From positions 8,060,001 through 8,124,000 of the forward strand of contig CM074179.1 in the NCBI GenBank assembly GCA_037179385.1: DNA of 64,000 nucleotides, in the 5' to 3' direction. The translations under genes were made by a program, and so were the position numbers. The first letter of the stretch is position 1. Every line of letters starts with the position of its first letter. A model generated the notes under the pieces. It saw only the letters and a program-made list of their open reading frames with translations. It searched no databases and was not told where the DNA came from. Of the stretch, positions 63,955 through 64,000 are shown piece by piece. Source of the stretch: Holothuria scabra. Its lineage: Eukaryota > Echinodermata > Holothuroidea > Aspidochirotida > Holothuriidae.

Positions 63955-64000
63955 CAGTTGAAACATCCCCTGACCAAATCGTCCCCATACCAAAACATCC
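63955..64000. repeat. possible subrepeat cluster at window edge
   Basis: CCAGTTGAAACATCCCC, CCAAATCGTCCCC and CCAAAACATCC look like short subrepeats in the style of the foldback element just upstream. It continues past the window. Confidence 0.3.

Overview
The window looks like repeat-rich intergenic or intronic DNA from the nuclear genome of an animal, most likely a marine invertebrate. A deuterostome such as an echinoderm is a guess from repeat style, not a determination. The evidence is AT-rich sequence without long ORFs, an endonuclease/reverse-transcriptase LINE fossil, many hAT-type and other MITEs with clear target-site duplications, tRNA-derived SINE pieces, long microsatellites, a minisatellite, and a scaffold gap of exactly 100 N. 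I found no intact protein-coding gene that I would defend. The few recognisable coding segments are transposon fossils.

Layout. (1) Positions 1-18386 and 38211-56605 are two near-identical copies, in the same orientation, of a unit of about 18.4 kb with start-to-start distance 38,210. Homology begins at the window edge, so the true left end may lie outside the window. It stops abruptly on the right at 18386/56605. Both copies carry the same fossils in the same order: a LINE endonuclease/RT piece with one shared in-frame stop, an (AT)n tract, a CACTCTAAAAACA-type MITE, a GTTCCCAAGGTTCGATGTTCCC-type foldback, a 1.5-kb hAT element with a 0.25-kb hAT element nested in it, a tRNA-promoter SINE-like segment, a hAT transposase dimerisation-domain remnant, a CAGGGTTCTAGCCAGG MITE, a 248-bp inverted-repeat element and a decayed tandem repeat of about 87 bp. 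(2) Positions 18387-29015 hold a SINE, a 2.7-kb non-autonomous hAT element inserted in an older 408-bp hAT-like MITE, an eight-unit 145-bp minisatellite in which every unit has a perfect TGACCTTTGACCT (DR1) site, two inverted copies of another MITE, and a hAT MITE just before the gap. (3) 29016-29115 is the gap. (4) Positions 29116-38210 are low-information DNA with palindromes, tRNA-like remnants and one very clean TA-flanked palindromic MITE. (5) Positions 56606-64000 hold a second, independent insertion of the 2.7-kb hAT element, a promoter-like stretch with a 58-codon ORF, a 27-bp duplication, and a foldback built from short GTTCGCCCCC subrepeats.

The target-site duplications let several events be ordered. 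The LINE died and the nested hATs landed before the 18.4-kb unit was duplicated, because both copies share them. The two 2.7-kb hAT insertions have different target duplications and lie outside the unit, so they are independent. The two copies of the unit fall on opposite sides of the scaffold gap, so a haplotype or scaffolding artefact has to be excluded before a true segmental duplication is claimed. I saw no convincing new gene system. The most unusual features are the large duplicated unit, the nested hAT layers and the DR1-bearing minisatellite.
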